Origin: Diogma glabrata
Lineage: Eukaryota; Arthropoda; Insecta; Diptera; Cylindrotomidae
DNA: 64,000 bases
Direction: 5' to 3'
Assembly: GCA_963693315.1 (NCBI GenBank)
Contig: OY856186.1
Coordinates: 73,491,909-73,555,908, forward strand
Shown here piece by piece: positions 12,726 through 25,924 of this stretch. The position numbers and the translations under genes are program-made. The notes beneath the pieces are model-generated. The model was not told the DNA's origin. It did no database searches and worked only from the letters and a program-made list of their open reading frames with translations. Each line of letters starts with the position of its first letter. Position 1 is the stretch's first letter.

Positions 12726-13265
12726 TATTTGAAAAACGTGATCTACGCAGGTGAAAAAGTCGAAATTTGAACTTTACATTTTTGATTTTCCTGAAACTTG
12801 GCATATAAGTAGTATGGACAAAATAAAAAATACTACTTATTTTAAAAATTTTTAAAGTGCATAGTTTGAGCATAGGGGGCACCCCAAAATGCATGAAAAA
12901 TGAAAATTCTGCCAATCTGATGTAACTTTGAAATTAAATTGCTCAAGAACGGCTATACCGATTTCATCAAAATTTTTTTTGTTTGATAGATGATTAGTTA
13001 GCCGTTTGAAAAAAAATTAATTAATATTTTTTGTAATTGGTTTTAAATAAAAATATTAAAAAACTTTTTTAAAGATAGGGTCGAAGATCAATTGGAATTT
13101 AATTAATTTTTTTCCTGAAAATAGTTCTATCCTTACTCTAAAATATATCAAATTTACAAAGAATCGTTAATTTTTGTTCTTGAGATATTTAATTTTAAAG
13201 ATTTTCAGTACGACTAAAATTCTAAATTTTCATCATATTTTTAAACAACTTCCATTATAAAATGT
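12726..13265. mobile_element. Palindromic long-TIR element, copy 1, left half
   Basis: It starts with the terminus gaaaaacgtgatctacgc and continues colinearly with the complete element at 47.3-48.3 kb. It shares gcatagggggcacccc, gctcaagaacggctatacc and the subterminal AT-rich blocks. It stops at 13265, where a non-LTR element was inserted with a 12-bp target duplication. The right half resumes at 16524. Confidence 0.85.
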
Positions 13266-16200
13266 GGGTGTGATAATAGACAAGCTCCTCGCGCTACACC
13301 CGGGTTACGCTAATTAGTCAATTTCAATTTGGTAGCCAAATATTTCATTTTGAACTCTTGGATGTGATACAAAAAAAAATGAACATGAATCAAAATCAAA
13401 ATCACAATAACAACGGTACTTTTCAGCACCATTTTGCAATTGAACATTGAAAGCATTAGCAAGTCAAAAACTGAACATTTACAAAGAGTATTAAAAGATT
13501 TCGATATCGACGTCGTAATTTTGCAAGAAACGCATGCAGCAGATGAAGCACAACTTACCTCTAGAGGTAACGTTGTTGGTTACAAATTAATAAGTGCTAT
13601 TTACCATCAAGCATATGGATCTGCCACGTATGTTAAGTCAGAAATCATGAACTGCACACATGTACTTACACAGACGGGCAACGATATACATCTTATTGTT
13701 GTTGATATATCAGACACGAAGATTCTAAACGTATACAAGCCTCCAAATAGAAGTTCGTCAGCTGCTACTCTACCATTATTTCAACACCCTGCAATATATG
13801 CTGGTGACTTTAATAGCCATCACACCCAGTGGTCCTACTCAAACAACAACCCCAATGGGATACAACTGACGGACTGGGCGGATGGTAACAACATGTTCCT
13901 GGTATATGATGCGAAAGACATGAAAACCTTTAGATCTGCTAGATGGCGACGTGATTACAATCCCGACCTGTGTTTTTCACAAAAAACGAACAACGTAACC
14001 CTATTCCAATATCTAGGGCTGTCTTACAAGGTTTTCTACGCTCTCAACATCGTCCAGTAATTCTTGAGGTAGGAATCCAAATACCAATCGTTAACTCTAC
14101 TCCTCAACCTAGATGGAATTTTAACAAAGCTGACTGGGATAAATATAGGTTGGAGTTGGATGCAGTGATACGCTGGATCCAACCCATTCCTAAAAATTAC
14201 GATAAGTACGTTGGAGCCATCATCTCAACTGCTAAAAAATGCATCCCAAGAGGTTTCCGTGAAGAATACATTTCTTGCTGGAGTAGAGAGAGCGATAAAT
14301 TATATGAGGAGTACCTTAGTAGTGGTGAGGCAGACGTGGCTGATGATTTAATTTACTCACTGGACGCCACGAGATAGCAAAAGTGGATTAGCGCTGTTGA
14401 AAACATAGATTTTTCCCATTCAAGCAGGGAAGCCAGGAGTCTCCTTCGGAAGCTGGGTAGCTCTAACTCAATTGCTCGTACTAACAATGAAATAAATCCA
14501 GAGGACATTGCGAATCATATCGTAAACATGTCTCATTCTTCTATTAATCGCCTTCATAAAAGAACAATTAAACGTAAACTAAGAGAAATGAAGCATAATT
14601 GCTCGTCTTCATCGAAGTATGCGAACTCTTTTAGTAGCGAAGAACTAGATTCAGCTCTGTTCCAAACAAAGAACGGAAAAGCAGCTGGGTACGATTGTAT
14701 TTTTCCAGAATTTCTTAGAAATGCTGGAAAAAATGTAAAACAATGGCTAACTAAATTTTTCTCGAATATCCTAGAAACCGGCAATCTTCCAAAACATTTT
14801 AAGACTACAAAAGTGATAGCGATACTTAAGCCAGGTAAACTATCCAATGAACCAGGAAGCTATCGCCCAATTGCCCTTTTGAGCACCTGCTACAAATTGT
14901 TAGAACGGCTCATATACAACCGTATCGCTCCGATACTGAATGACCAGATCCTAGTCGAACAAGCTGGTTTCCGTCCCAATCACAGTTGCACTGACCAACT
15001 GCTCGCTTTAACATCCTATATCGAAGCTAGGTATCAAAAACAATTAAAAGCAGGCGCAGTATTCATCGATCTCACTGCAGCATATGACACGGTCTGGCGA
15101 ATTGGGATTATATATAAGCTGTTCAATGCAATACCTTGTAGCACCATCTCGCGTTTAACAACATGCTGAGTAATCGTGTATTCAAAGTCCATCTAAATAA
15201 TTCCTGTAGTAGATCCAAAATGCTTAACAATGGTTTGCCACAGGGTTCCGTCCTGGCGCCATTACTTTTTAACTTGTACATTCATGACATTCCTGACACA
15301 ACATCTGGCCACTCAAAATAAAGACATGGGTGTATTGGAAGATTTGCTCGCAACTGACCTGGCGATAATGAATGACTATTTTCGAACGTGAAGTTTATTT
15401 CCTAATCTAAGTAAAACGAACAGTTCTTGTTTCCACTTAAGCAACAAACTGGCAAAACACGAATTATCAGTGTTATTTAACGGCACTGTCATTAAATACA
15501 ATCAACAGCCAAAGTACCTGGGCATTACTCTCGACAGAACTCTTTCTTTTAAACTCCACCTAGAGAATACGTCAAAAAAACTTAAAACGAGAAACAATAT
15601 ATTGCCCAAACTGGCAGGCTCGACATGGGGTGCTACTCCAGCTACCCTCCGCACAACTGCTCTAAGTCTGGTTTACTCAGTGGCTAAGTACGGCGCACCA
15701 GTCTGGTTGAATAGCACACATACTGCAAAAGTTGACTGCCAGCTGCATGCTGTACCATAAGTGGCACTATCAGGTCTACTCCTCTACCTTGGCTGCCTGT
15801 ATTGAGCAATATCGCTCAATCTGCACTCAGACGCTCACATGCGCTCATGCGTGAACATAAAAAGATAATCAACAACATCACGTTACCCCTGCACGAATAT
15901 TACGGTGACCACACTCGTTGTCGATTGAAGGCAAGAAAGCCTCCACATAAAACTGCCAGCAACCTGCTGGCAACTGATTTTAATATCTTGTATGCCTGGG
16001 ACAACTCCTGGCATCATTACAACACAACTGGCGTTTCTATTACTAACCCGACTTCTACCCAACCTGGTTTCGATCTGCCACGTCATGCCTGGACTACACT
16101 AAACCAAATAAGAACGAATCATGGACGTTGTGCTGATTCTTTCTACAAGTGAGGAATTTCAGAGTCCCCTCCATGTGAATGCGGCACTCCACAACAAACC

Positions 16201-16523
16201 ATAAAACACATTGCAACTGTGTGTCCAATCCGACGATATAATGGCAACATCGCAGACATCCATTTGGCTACTCCCGATGTAGTAGCATGGATAGACTCAC
16301 ATAGACTCGATGTAAACATCTAATGTTCAAATGACTGCCCAGTGCTCAAATATTTTACTTTTTACTTTTTAACTAAAAGACGCGCAATCAAATTGATTGT
16401 AAGCTCATTTAATGTGTATTCATGTTTTGTTTTAGGTAGATTTCACAGAAAAATCTACCTATTTTAAGTCTTATTTTTGTTTTTTAATGTGTCATAAAAA
16501 CCATACGCTAAATAAATAAATAA
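13266..16523 (+). mobile_element. Non-LTR retrotransposon (single-ORF type), copy A
   Basis: An endonuclease-reverse transcriptase element of 3.26 kb with a (TAAA)n-like tail. It is flanked by the exact repeat attataaaatgt at 13254-13265 and 16524-16535. The apurinic-type endonuclease is readable at 13434-13990 (DVVILQETH, YAGDFNSHH, RDYNPDLCF). RT is readable at 14690-15330 (GYDCIFPEFLR, YRPIALLSTCYKLLERLI, LTAAYDTVW, NGLPQGSVLAPLLFNLYI). A C-terminal region follows to 16150. Lesions are a frameshift near 13975, a TAG near 14375, a 4-5 nt loss near 15160, loss of the YADD region near 15310, a TGA near 15390, a 7-nt loss near 15750 and a TGA near 16150. The 3' UTR carries a conserved hairpin. 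Confidence 0.9.
16436..16466 (+). other. 3' UTR stem-loop of copy A
   Basis: aggtagattt and aaatctacct form a 10-bp stem around a short loop (cacagaa). The same hairpin occurs in copy B (20166-20196) and in the fragment at 61451-61481, where the loop differs by one base. Such 3' structures are typical recognition elements for target-primed reverse transcription. The role here is inferred. Confidence 0.7.
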
Positions 16524-17256
16524 ATTATAAAATGTTAAATTCAATTAAATTTTAACTTTTTTTTTTAAATGTAGTTCTATCCTTACTTTAAAATATATCA
16601 AATTTACAAAGATGCGTTAATTCGTGTTCTTGAGATAATTAATTTTAAAGATTTTTGGTCCAACTAAAATTCTAATTGTTCATTACTTTTTCGAACAATT
16701 TTTATCAACAAAAAATTTTAACCACTGAAGTTCGAAAAAATAATGAACAATTCGAATTTTAGTTGAACCAAAAATCTTTAAAATTAATTATCTCAAGAAC
16801 ACGAATTAACGCCTCTTTGTAAATTTGAAATATTTTAAAGTAAGGATAGAACTACATTTAAAAAAAAAAGTTAAAATTTAATTGAATTTAACATTTTTTT
16901 TTAATGGAATGGAATTTTAATGGAAGTTGTTTGAAAAAATGATGGAAAATTAGAATTTTAGTTGTATTAAAATTAAATATCTCAAGAACAAAAATTAACG
17001 CCTCTTTGTAAGTTTGATATATTTTAGAGTAGGGATAGAACTATTTTCAGAAAAAAGATTAATTAAATTCCAATTGATCTGCGACCATAGCGCCATCTTT
17101 AAAAACGTTTTTTTAATATTTTTATTTAAAAATTACAATAAATTAATTTTTTTTCAGACGGCTAACTAATCATGCACTTAAAAAATTGTAAAACAAGTAG
17201 TAGTTTTTATTTTGTCCATACTACTAAACTAAGATCACGTATTTCATCTATACTTC
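16524..17256. mobile_element. Palindromic long-TIR element, copy 1, right half
   Basis: This continues copy 1 after the retrotransposon insertion. The blocks are the mirror image of 12726-13265: the ctatccttac and ctcaagaac motifs recur inverted around 16700. It ends with cgtatttcatctata at 17256. About 125 bp present in the duplicate copy (20920-21045) is missing here, with a cat microhomology at the junction. Confidence 0.85.
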
Positions 17257-17283
17257 TTTACGCTCGTTGTACGCTCGTTACGC

Positions 17284-20253
17284 TAGAGGTAACGTTGTTG
17301 GTTACAAATTAATAAGTGCTATTTACCATCAAGCATATGGATCTGCCACGTATGTTAAGTCAGAAATCATGAACTGCACACATGTACTTACACAGACGGG
17401 CAACGATATACATCTTATTGTTGTTGATATATCAGACACGAAGATTCTAAACGTATACAAGCCTCCAAATAGAAGTTCGTCAGCTGCTACTCTACCGTTA
17501 TTTCAACACCCTGCAATATATGCTGGTGACTTTAATAGCCATCACACCCAGTGGTCCTACTCAAACAACAACCCCAATGGCATACAACTGACGGACTGGG
17601 CGGATGGTAACAACATGTTCCTGGTATATAATGCGAAAGACATGAAAACCTTTAGATCTTCTAGATGGCGACGTGATTACAATCCCGACCTGTGTTTTTC
17701 CACAAAAAACGAACAACGTAACCCTATTCCATTATCTAGGGCTGTCTTACAAGGTTTTCTACGCTCTCAACACCGTCCAGTAATTCTTGAGGTAGGAATC
17801 CAAATACCGTTAGCTCTACTCCTCAACCTAGATGGAATTTTAACAAAGCTGACTGGGATAAATATAGGTTGGAGTTGGATGCAGTGATACGCTGGATCCA
17901 ACCCATTCCTAAAAATTACGATAGGTACGTTGGAGCCATCATCTCAACTGCTAAGAAATGCATCCCAAGAGGCTTCCGTGAAGAATACATTCCTGGCTGG
18001 AGTAGAGACAGCGATAAATTATATGAGGAGTACCTTAGTAGTGGTGAGGCAGACGTGGCTGATGATTTAATTTACTCACTGGACGCCGCAAGAAAGCAAA
18101 AGTGGATTAGCGCTGTTGACAACATAGGTTTTTCCCATTCAAGCAGGGAAGCCTAGTGTCTCCTTCGGAAGCTGGGTGGCTCTAACTCAATTGCTCGTAC
18201 TAACAATGAAATAAATCCAGAGGACATTGCGAATCATATCGTAAACATGTCTCATTCTTCTATTAATCGCCTTCATAAAAGAACAATTAAACGTAAACTA
18301 AGAGAAATGAAGCATAATTGCTCGTCTTCATCGAAGTATGCGAACTCTTTTAGTAGCGAAGAACTAGATTCAGCTCTGTTCCAAACAAAGAACGGAAAAG
18401 CAGCTGGGTACGATTGTATTTTTCCAGAATTTCTTAGAAATGCTGGAAAAAATGTAAAATAATGGCTAACTAAATTTTTCTCGAATATCCTAGAAACCGG
18501 CAATCTTCCAAAACATTTTAAGACTACAAAAGTGATAGCGATACTTAAGCCAGGTAAACTATCTAATGAACCAGGAAGCTATCGCCCAATTGCTCTTTTG
18601 AGCACCTGCTACAAATTGTTAGAACGGCTCATATACAATCGTATCGCTCCGATACTGAATGACCAGATCCTAGTCGAAAAAGCTGGTTTCCGTCCCAATC
18701 GCAGTTGCACTGACCAACTGCTCGCTTTAACATCCTATATCGAAGCTGGGTATCAAAAACAATTAAAAACAGGCGCAGTATTCATCGATCTCACTGCAGC
18801 ATATGACACGGTCTGGCGAATTGGGATTATATATAAGCTGTTCAATGCAATACCTTGTAGCACCATCTCGCGTTTAACTAACAACTTGCTGAGTAATCGT
18901 GTATTCAAAGTCCATCTAAATAATTCCTGTAGTAGGTCCAAAATGCTTAACAATGGTTTGCCACAGGGCTCCGTCCTGGCGCCATTACTTTTTAATTTGT
19001 ACATTCATGACATTCCTGACACAACATCTGGCCACTCAAAATAAAGACATGGGTGTATTGGAAGATTTGCTCGCAACTGACCTGGCGATAATGAATGACT
19101 ATTTTCGAACGTGAAGTTTATTTCCTAATCTAAGTAAAACGAACAGTTCTTGTTTCCACTTAAGCAACAAACTGGCAAAACACGAATTATCAGTGTTATT
19201 TAACGGCACTGTCATTAAATACAATCAACAGCCAAAGTACCTGGGCATTACGCTCGACAGAACTCTTTCTTTTAAACTCCACCTAGAGAATACGTCAAAA
19301 AAACTTAAAACGAGAAACAATATATTGCCCAAACTGGCAGGCTCGACATGGGGTGCTACTCCAGCTACCCTCCGCACAACTGCTCTAAGTCTGGTTTACT
19401 CAGTGGCTAAGTACGGCGCACCAGTCTGGTTGAATAGCACACATACTGCAAAAGTTGACTGCCAGCTGCATGCCACGATGCGTACCATAAGTGGCACTAT
19501 CAGGTCTACTCCTCTACCTTGGCTGCCTGTATTGAGCAATATCGCTCAATCTGCACTCAGACGCTCACATGCGCTCATGCGTGAACATAAAAAGATAATC
19601 AACAACATCACGTTACCCCTGCACGAATATTACGGTGACCACACTCGTTGTCGATTGAAGGCAAGAAAGCCTCCACATAAAACTGCCAGCAACCTGCTGG
19701 CAACTGATTTTAATATCTTGTATGCCTGGGACAACTCCTGGCATCATTACAACACAACTGGCGTTTCTATTACTAACCCGACTTCTACCCAACCTGGTTT
19801 CGATCTGCCACGTCATGCCTGGACTACACTAAACCAAATAAGAACGAATCATGGACGTTGTGCTGATTCTTTCTACAAGTGAGGAATTTCAGAGTCCCCT
19901 CCATGTGAATGCGGCACTCCACAACAAACCATAAAACACATTGCAACTGTGTGTCCAATCCGACGATATAATGGCAACATCGCAGACATCCATTTGGCTA
20001 CTCCCGATGTAGTAGCATGGATAGACTCACATAGACTCGATGTAAACATCTAATGTTCAAATGACTGCCCAGTGCTCAAATATTTTACTTTTTACTTTTT
20101 AACTAAAAGACGCGCAATCAAATTGATTGTAAGCTCATTTAATGTGTATTCATGTTTTGTTTTAGGTAGATTTCACAGAAAAATCTACCTATTTTAAGTC
20201 TTATTTTTGTTTTTTAATGTGTCATAAAAACCATACGCTAAATAAATAAATAA
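17284..20253 (+). mobile_element. Non-LTR retrotransposon copy B (tandem duplicate of copy A)
   Basis: Nearly identical to copy A from its residue RGNVVGYK onward, and lacking the first ~300 bp. It shares A's loss of the YADD region, the TGA after NDYFRT and the TGA after FYK. It lacks A's TAG at 14375 and the two small deletions, so its C-terminal frame (19193-19882) is longer. Its private lesions are a TAG near 18155, a TAA near 18461 and a small deletion near 17810. The copy joins the preceding palindrome through gctagaggtaac, so it arose by duplication and not by a separate retrotransposition. Confidence 0.9.
20166..20196 (+). other. 3' UTR stem-loop of copy B
   Basis: The same 10-bp stem (aggtagattt paired with aaatctacct) as in copy A, at the matching place before the A-rich tail. 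Confidence 0.7.
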
Positions 20254-21146
20254 ATTATAAAATGTTAAATTCAATTAAATTTTAACTTTTTTTTTTAAAT
20301 GTAGTTCTATCCTTACTTTAAAATATATCAAATTTACAAAGATGCGTTAATTCGTGTTCTTGAGATAATTAATTTTAAAGATTTTTGGTCCAACTAAAAT
20401 TCTAATTGTTCATTACTTTTTCGAACAATTTTTATCAACAAAAAATTTTAACCACTGAAGTTCGAAAAAATAATGAACAATTCGAATTTTAGTTGAACCA
20501 AAAATCTTTAAAATTAATTATCTCAAGAACACGAATTAACGCCTCTTTGTAAATTTGAAATATTTTAAAGTAAGGATAGAACTACATTTAAAAAAAAAAG
20601 TTAAAATTTAATTGAATTTAACATTTTTTTTTAATGGAATGGAATTTTAATGGAAGTTGTTTGAAAAAATGATGGAAAATTAGAATTTTAGTTGTATTAA
20701 AATTAAATATCTCAAGAACAAAAATTAACGCCTCTTTGTAAGTTTGATATATTTTAGAGTAGGAATAGAACTATTTTCAGAAAAAAAATTAATTAAATTC
20801 CAATTGATCTGCGACCATAGCGCCATCTTTAAAAACGTTTTTTTAATATTTTTATTTAAAAATTAATTATAAAAACAATAAATTAATTTTTTTTTCAGAC
20901 GGCTAACTAATCATCTATCAAACAAAAAAGAGTTTGCTGAAATCGGTATAGCCGTTCTTGAGCAATTTAATTTCATAGTGTCATAGTTTCATCGGATTGG
21001 CAGAATTTTCATTTTTCATGCATGTTGGGGTGCCCCCTATGCTCAAGCCATGCACTTTAAAAAAATTGTAAAAGTAGTAGTTTTTATTTTGTCCATACTA
21101 CTAAACTAAGATCACGTAGATCACGTTTTTCATCTATACTTCTTTA
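20254..21146. mobile_element. Palindromic long-TIR element, copy 2 (duplicate right part)
   Basis: This repeats 16524-17256 and keeps the ~125 bp deleted there, including gcatgttggggtgcccc. It ends with cacgtttttcatctata, followed by the same flank (cttctttacgctcgttgtac) that follows copy 1. That shared flank marks the tandem duplication. Confidence 0.85.
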
Positions 21147-21179
21147 CGCTCGTTGTACACATTGGGATGGGGTGTTGAA

Positions 21180-24100
21180 TATTTTGAATATTTTTTTTTT
21201 TTTCTAATATTTTTTTTTTTGAATAATATTTTTTTTTATATTATTTTTTTTTTGAATATTTTTTTTTTAAGTATCCTGTCTGTCTGTTTTTATTGTTATG
21301 TTCTTTTGATTTAAGGCTATTATTTACTTTGTTAAATTTAATCTTTTTTTTATAGTATTTTATTAATTTTATTTAGAGAAAAACACAACCGTACAAATCG
21401 AACTCGATATTAATAATGAATTTATCTTCAAGATGGTTTGAACTTGTTTAAATGATCTGTAGGATTGAAATTATGCCATAACTGGCATTCAGGTATTTCT
21501 GATACCAATGCATAAAAATGGTAATCGCCACATGTCGCGACAAAATCAATCATTTTAATGTATAACTGTTTCGAGTATATCAGTATGTGGTTTTTGTTTT
21601 TTTTTATTAATTAGTTAGACATGTTTAGCACATTAAACATGAAATATTCATTATTTAGACTCTTTGAATATCCGAAGATACCATGTCAACTATAAAGGAA
21701 GGAGATGAGAAAAGTGGAAGGAATGGGGATATAGGGATAACTATACTAATTGTTTTAAATGACGATGGACATTTTCTTTAAATGCCTGAGGGGAAAATTC
21801 ATCGGGAAATACAGAGAAAGGCATTGAGTTCCACAATTTGGCCACTCTATTAAAATAGTCGTTCTGGAAGGACACAGTTCTACAACGAGGTATTTGTACA
21901 ACAAATGGATGGGATAACTCTGCAGCTCTTGTTTGTCGATTATACTGCGCACACGATGGAAGGATATTTTGAATTTCCTTAGAGAAGAATTCGCTAAAGT
22001 TATATTTATAGTAGATTGACAATTCAGCCACATTTCTTCTGTGCTGGAGTGAATCAAGCTGGTCTGTTAGTTTGGTATTACCAATCAACCGTATTGCTTT
22101 TCTCTAGACATTTTGTTGTTGACTGACAAGCACCTCCCCAAACATGACAGCAGTACTCCATACATGGACGAATAAAGGACTTGAATATTAGCAAAATTTG
22201 ATCGGGATTGAAATACTTTTTACATCGACTCAAGAATCCTTATTTTTTCATTGCAGATTTAGCGAGGTTGGGAAGGAAAATGGAATAAACACATGTTTAT
22301 TCCATTTCAGGCTATTTTGAATATCCACTCAAAGAAGTCTAACTGATTCAACCTCACGCAATTCCTCATGGTTTATTTTAATAGGGAAATTTTTATGTCG
22401 CACTATTCGTGAAAGACGGTATAGTTTGGTTTTGTTTGAATTAAATGAAACAAGATTACGATCACCACATTCCATTATATGATCCAGATCTTTGTTGATA
22501 GAATCAATTAGCAGCTCTCTATCAGTGGTAACTGCAGTATGTCATCAGCAAAACTATGGATTGGGTGCACTGTGGAGATAAGTAAGTCATTAATGTATAG
22601 AAGAAACAAGGTTGGTGAGAGTGCAGAACCTTGGGGAACCCCAGCATTGGTTGTGAAAATATTGGATATGATACCATCTAAATTAATATGAAATTGGCGA
22701 CCTGTAAGAAAACTATGAATCCATGAGACAGTAAGATGGTCTATGCCATAAGATTTTAATTTAGCTATGAGACTTTTATGCCACACTTTATCAAATGCTT
22801 TAGAAATATTAAGTAAAATACAGAATGTTTTACCATAGTTTTCCAGCGATTTGTTCCAGAGATGGGATACGTAGGCTAACAGATCACCTGTTGCATATCG
22901 TCAATATCGTCATCAGCAGTGCTCAGATGAAATCAGCGGCATCATGCCTCAAACTTATTCTTACCCCCGTTCCACTCGGCAATCGGCTGCCGCAACCGGT
23001 GAAACGGTAAAGATCCCGCGCTGTCATACTGGCAGATCGCAGAGAGACTTCTTTGTCCGAACTGCGTACAAATGGAATAGTTTGCCGGAACACTTAGTCT
23101 CAGGTGGCTTTCACCCACAGATGTTTAAAAAAAGCGTTAATCAACACCTTAGAACGCCAGTTGTTGTGGGACCCAGGTCTAGACCTAGGTCTTAAAAGGT
23201 ATTTATGTGTTGTTGTGACACATATTCTAAACCCTATTACACAACACATTTTATTTAAAAAAAAAAAAAAACAGATCACCTGTTGCATGACTTTTACGAA
23301 AACCATACTACATCATCAATAATTCGCGAAATTTCCAAATAATCTATTAAATTGTAGTTAACATATTTTTCAAATATTTTACCTAAAACCGACAGAATTG
23401 CAATTGGTCTATAATTGTTAGGGTCTATCTTACTGCCTTTCTTTGATATGGGTTGAACGCTGGCCAGCTTCCAAGAATCGGGAAATATTCCGGTTTTATA
23501 AGATAAATAGAAAATTTTTGTTAAAATTGGAGCTAGTTGCCTAGCAAAGTTTTTAAGAATGAGGGGTGGAATACCGTTGGGGCCAGCAGATTTGTTGATA
23601 TTGATAGAAAGAAGCATTTTCCGTACAAATTGCAACGAAAAATAATTGGTTTCATTTTCGTTACAACTGGGGAAAAGAGTGTAGGAGAATGGGGGGGTTC
23701 AAGTATGTTTGAGTTTTCTTCTCTATCGAGTCGCTCACGGGAACGTCATTCAGAACTGAGGTAGGAATAGAGGATCGAGTAAAATTAGTTTGGACTGATT
23801 TAACTGCCTGAAAGAAACTACGTGAGCCAGATGAGTGCTCGGCGAATTTCTTTGCTTTTTTCTGGATAAACGCGTCTTTGTCTAAGTCTATTTTGAATTT
23901 ACTAATATTTCTGGCTTTCTTATAGGCGCTATGGATTTCAGGTGTTTTATAAACGTTATACGTCTTAAATGCTTTGCGTTTATTCCTCACTGCCTCATCA
24001 ACATCCCGCGTGAACCAAGGCTCAGTTTTAGGAGTGATTAATTGATTTGGAATAAACCGCCGCATTCCGTCTTTTATGATTTCATTTTAAATTTTTTATT

Positions 24101-25560
24101 TTGCTTGTTATAAGTTTCGCAATAAAATTCAATTTAATTTTTTTTTCAATTATGTATATTTTATGATTTCAGAAGTTCTTATTGCCGATGTGCTAGGATC
24201 TTGATCAACACAACAAATAGTTTTCCAAGGTGTTTCATCATAAAAGTTTCTCAGTCCCTCCCAGTCAGCGCGTTTATAGTTCCAAACGTGACGAGGATGT
24301 GCTTTAATTTGTGTCGGTGATGTAAATTACACTATTGCTGATATTAGTAAATGGTCCGATGTTCCGAGGGGTTGTTCAACTTTTGTTTTCATAGTATCTG
24401 GTTTGTTTGTCAAATTATTGTTATGATGTGAATTGTCTGAGATTCTAGTGGGACACTCTATCAATTGCGTCAAACCGTGATAATCTGCGAGTATCAGTTC
24501 GGCTTGTCTTTCTACGTCGTCAGTGCGCGATGAATACTTAAGCCATTCTTTATTATGAATATTAAAGTCTTCAAGAATGACCTTCAAGAATGAGTCTTGC
24601 TTTGGGGTAGTCCGTGGTAATCTTGTCTAGAGAAAGGGACATCCTGGGGGGAATTTGGGGATCTGTATAATCCTATTATAAACATAGTTTCATCAACACC
24701 TGAGATCTTCAGTGCTATAGAATTATGGTGCTTAGAGTGCAACTCGTAAGCCTTAATTCTCATACATGAAAGTGAATTTCGAATAAATACACAGACACCA
24801 TGCTTGTTATAAAAGGAATGTTCCAATTCGTAACTAGGCATCCGGTATTTATCGAGATCCAATTTCGATGCTTTGCCACTAACAATTGTTTCGGTAAGAA
24901 ACAATATGTCAGGTTTATTTTTTTCGATGTAGTGATGAACTACGTTTAGATTCGAATTGAGACCTCTTATGTTGGTGAAGTCAATGCTAAGCTGTTGGTT
25001 CACTCTGCTGCCATTTTTTTAAAACAAAGACTTACCCTTTGACATTGCAGGTATAGATACTGAAATTCGGCCAGGCCTAAATTTCAACACTACACAGTAC
25101 AAAAGAAACTGGGTATCTCTGTCTCAAAAACACGATAGCAGGTTTCATGCAACAGTTGCACGATAAGGGAAAAGCCAAAAAAATGGGGACACAAAAGACA
25201 CTAACAAAATTGGAGAGTACAAATAAAGGGTTAAATTCGAAATTCCTACTAACAACTAGAACGAAATTTTACATTTCTTGTTACCAACCAAGCAATACAA
25301 AACAAATGTATGCTTTAAAATAATAAATAAATTTATTACATCAAAGCAAAAAAAGCTAAAATTTTACCTGCCCACCGCTTGGTAACAGTAAATACAAAAT
25401 ACCAAATAATTTTTTAATAAAGAACTATCTCACCAATTATATAATTGTACGCCTCCGTTCTTCAACACTTTTATTTTCATAAATACTAACATAAACACTA
25501 ACACACACTTATTTTTCTATTTTCGATTATTTTTTTTCCTTTAAAATTTGGGAGACAACC
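21180..25560 (-). mobile_element. Non-LTR retrotransposon (EN + RT), decayed
   Basis: On the minus strand, endonuclease frames begin at 25003 (SIDFTNIRGLNSNLN, FLTETIV) and continue at 24587 (EDFNIHNKEW, GTSDHLLI). A linker follows at 24065-23661, then RT at 23635-23294 (SAGPNGIPP, NNYRPIAILSVLGKIFEK), 22786-22508 (NAGVPQGSALSPTLF, HSFADD) and the C-terminal region at 22088-21741. T-rich tracts at 21190-21260 may be its poly(A) tail. The GDFN of the endonuclease reads EDFN. Frameshifts separate the frames. The element was split at 22897 by another retrotransposon fragment. The 5' limit near 25560 is a guess. Confidence 0.85.
22897..23270 (+). mobile_element. 5'-truncated non-LTR fragment with poly(A) and perfect TSD
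   Basis: A 374-bp 3' end of the second family in this cluster. It encodes RDFFVRTAYKWNSLPEHL and the C-terminus TPVVVGPRSRPRS, then a short 3' UTR and poly(A). The 18-bp repeat acagatcacctgttgcat flanks it at 22879-22896 and 23271-23288, so the boundaries are exact. Confidence 0.95.
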
Positions 25561-25609
25561 TTCTTCGTCTGACTCCGGTTGATGAAGGATAAGGTCGTAA
25601 AAATAACAG

Positions 25610-25924
25610 TACAGAAGCCTCAATGCTGCCCTGCTTAAGTTGTCCCATTAAAAAAGGTACAATCCTATAGAATATTGATGAAAACTGGCTAGGAAAAGGA
25701 CGGTTTTAATGGGATCAACCGAGAAATTATTTACTTCATAAAAATGTTATGTGAGAAAATATTCAATGGGAAAATGGAATTAAGCTCATAATCCTTTAAA
25801 TATCAGACTGTTCCTATAGAAACATTTTTATAGGAATGAACGTAATTGAAAAGGAAAATAAAACTTAGACAATTTTTTTCTTACGACAAGATTCCCAATA
25901 GGATTAATAGTTTTACAGGAAGCC
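25610..25924. other. Spacer, no gene seen
   Basis: Unassigned AT-rich sequence. Motifs such as ttcctatagaaac and caataggatt resemble blocks of the tandem repeat at 27989-28270, so it may be a diverged relative of that repeat. Confidence 0.3.

Noticed and set aside
17284..20253. Copy B as an independent retrotransposition
   Set aside because: It shares copy A's lesions and its flanking palindrome, and the left edge is a duplication join. A single insertion followed by tandem duplication explains all of this.
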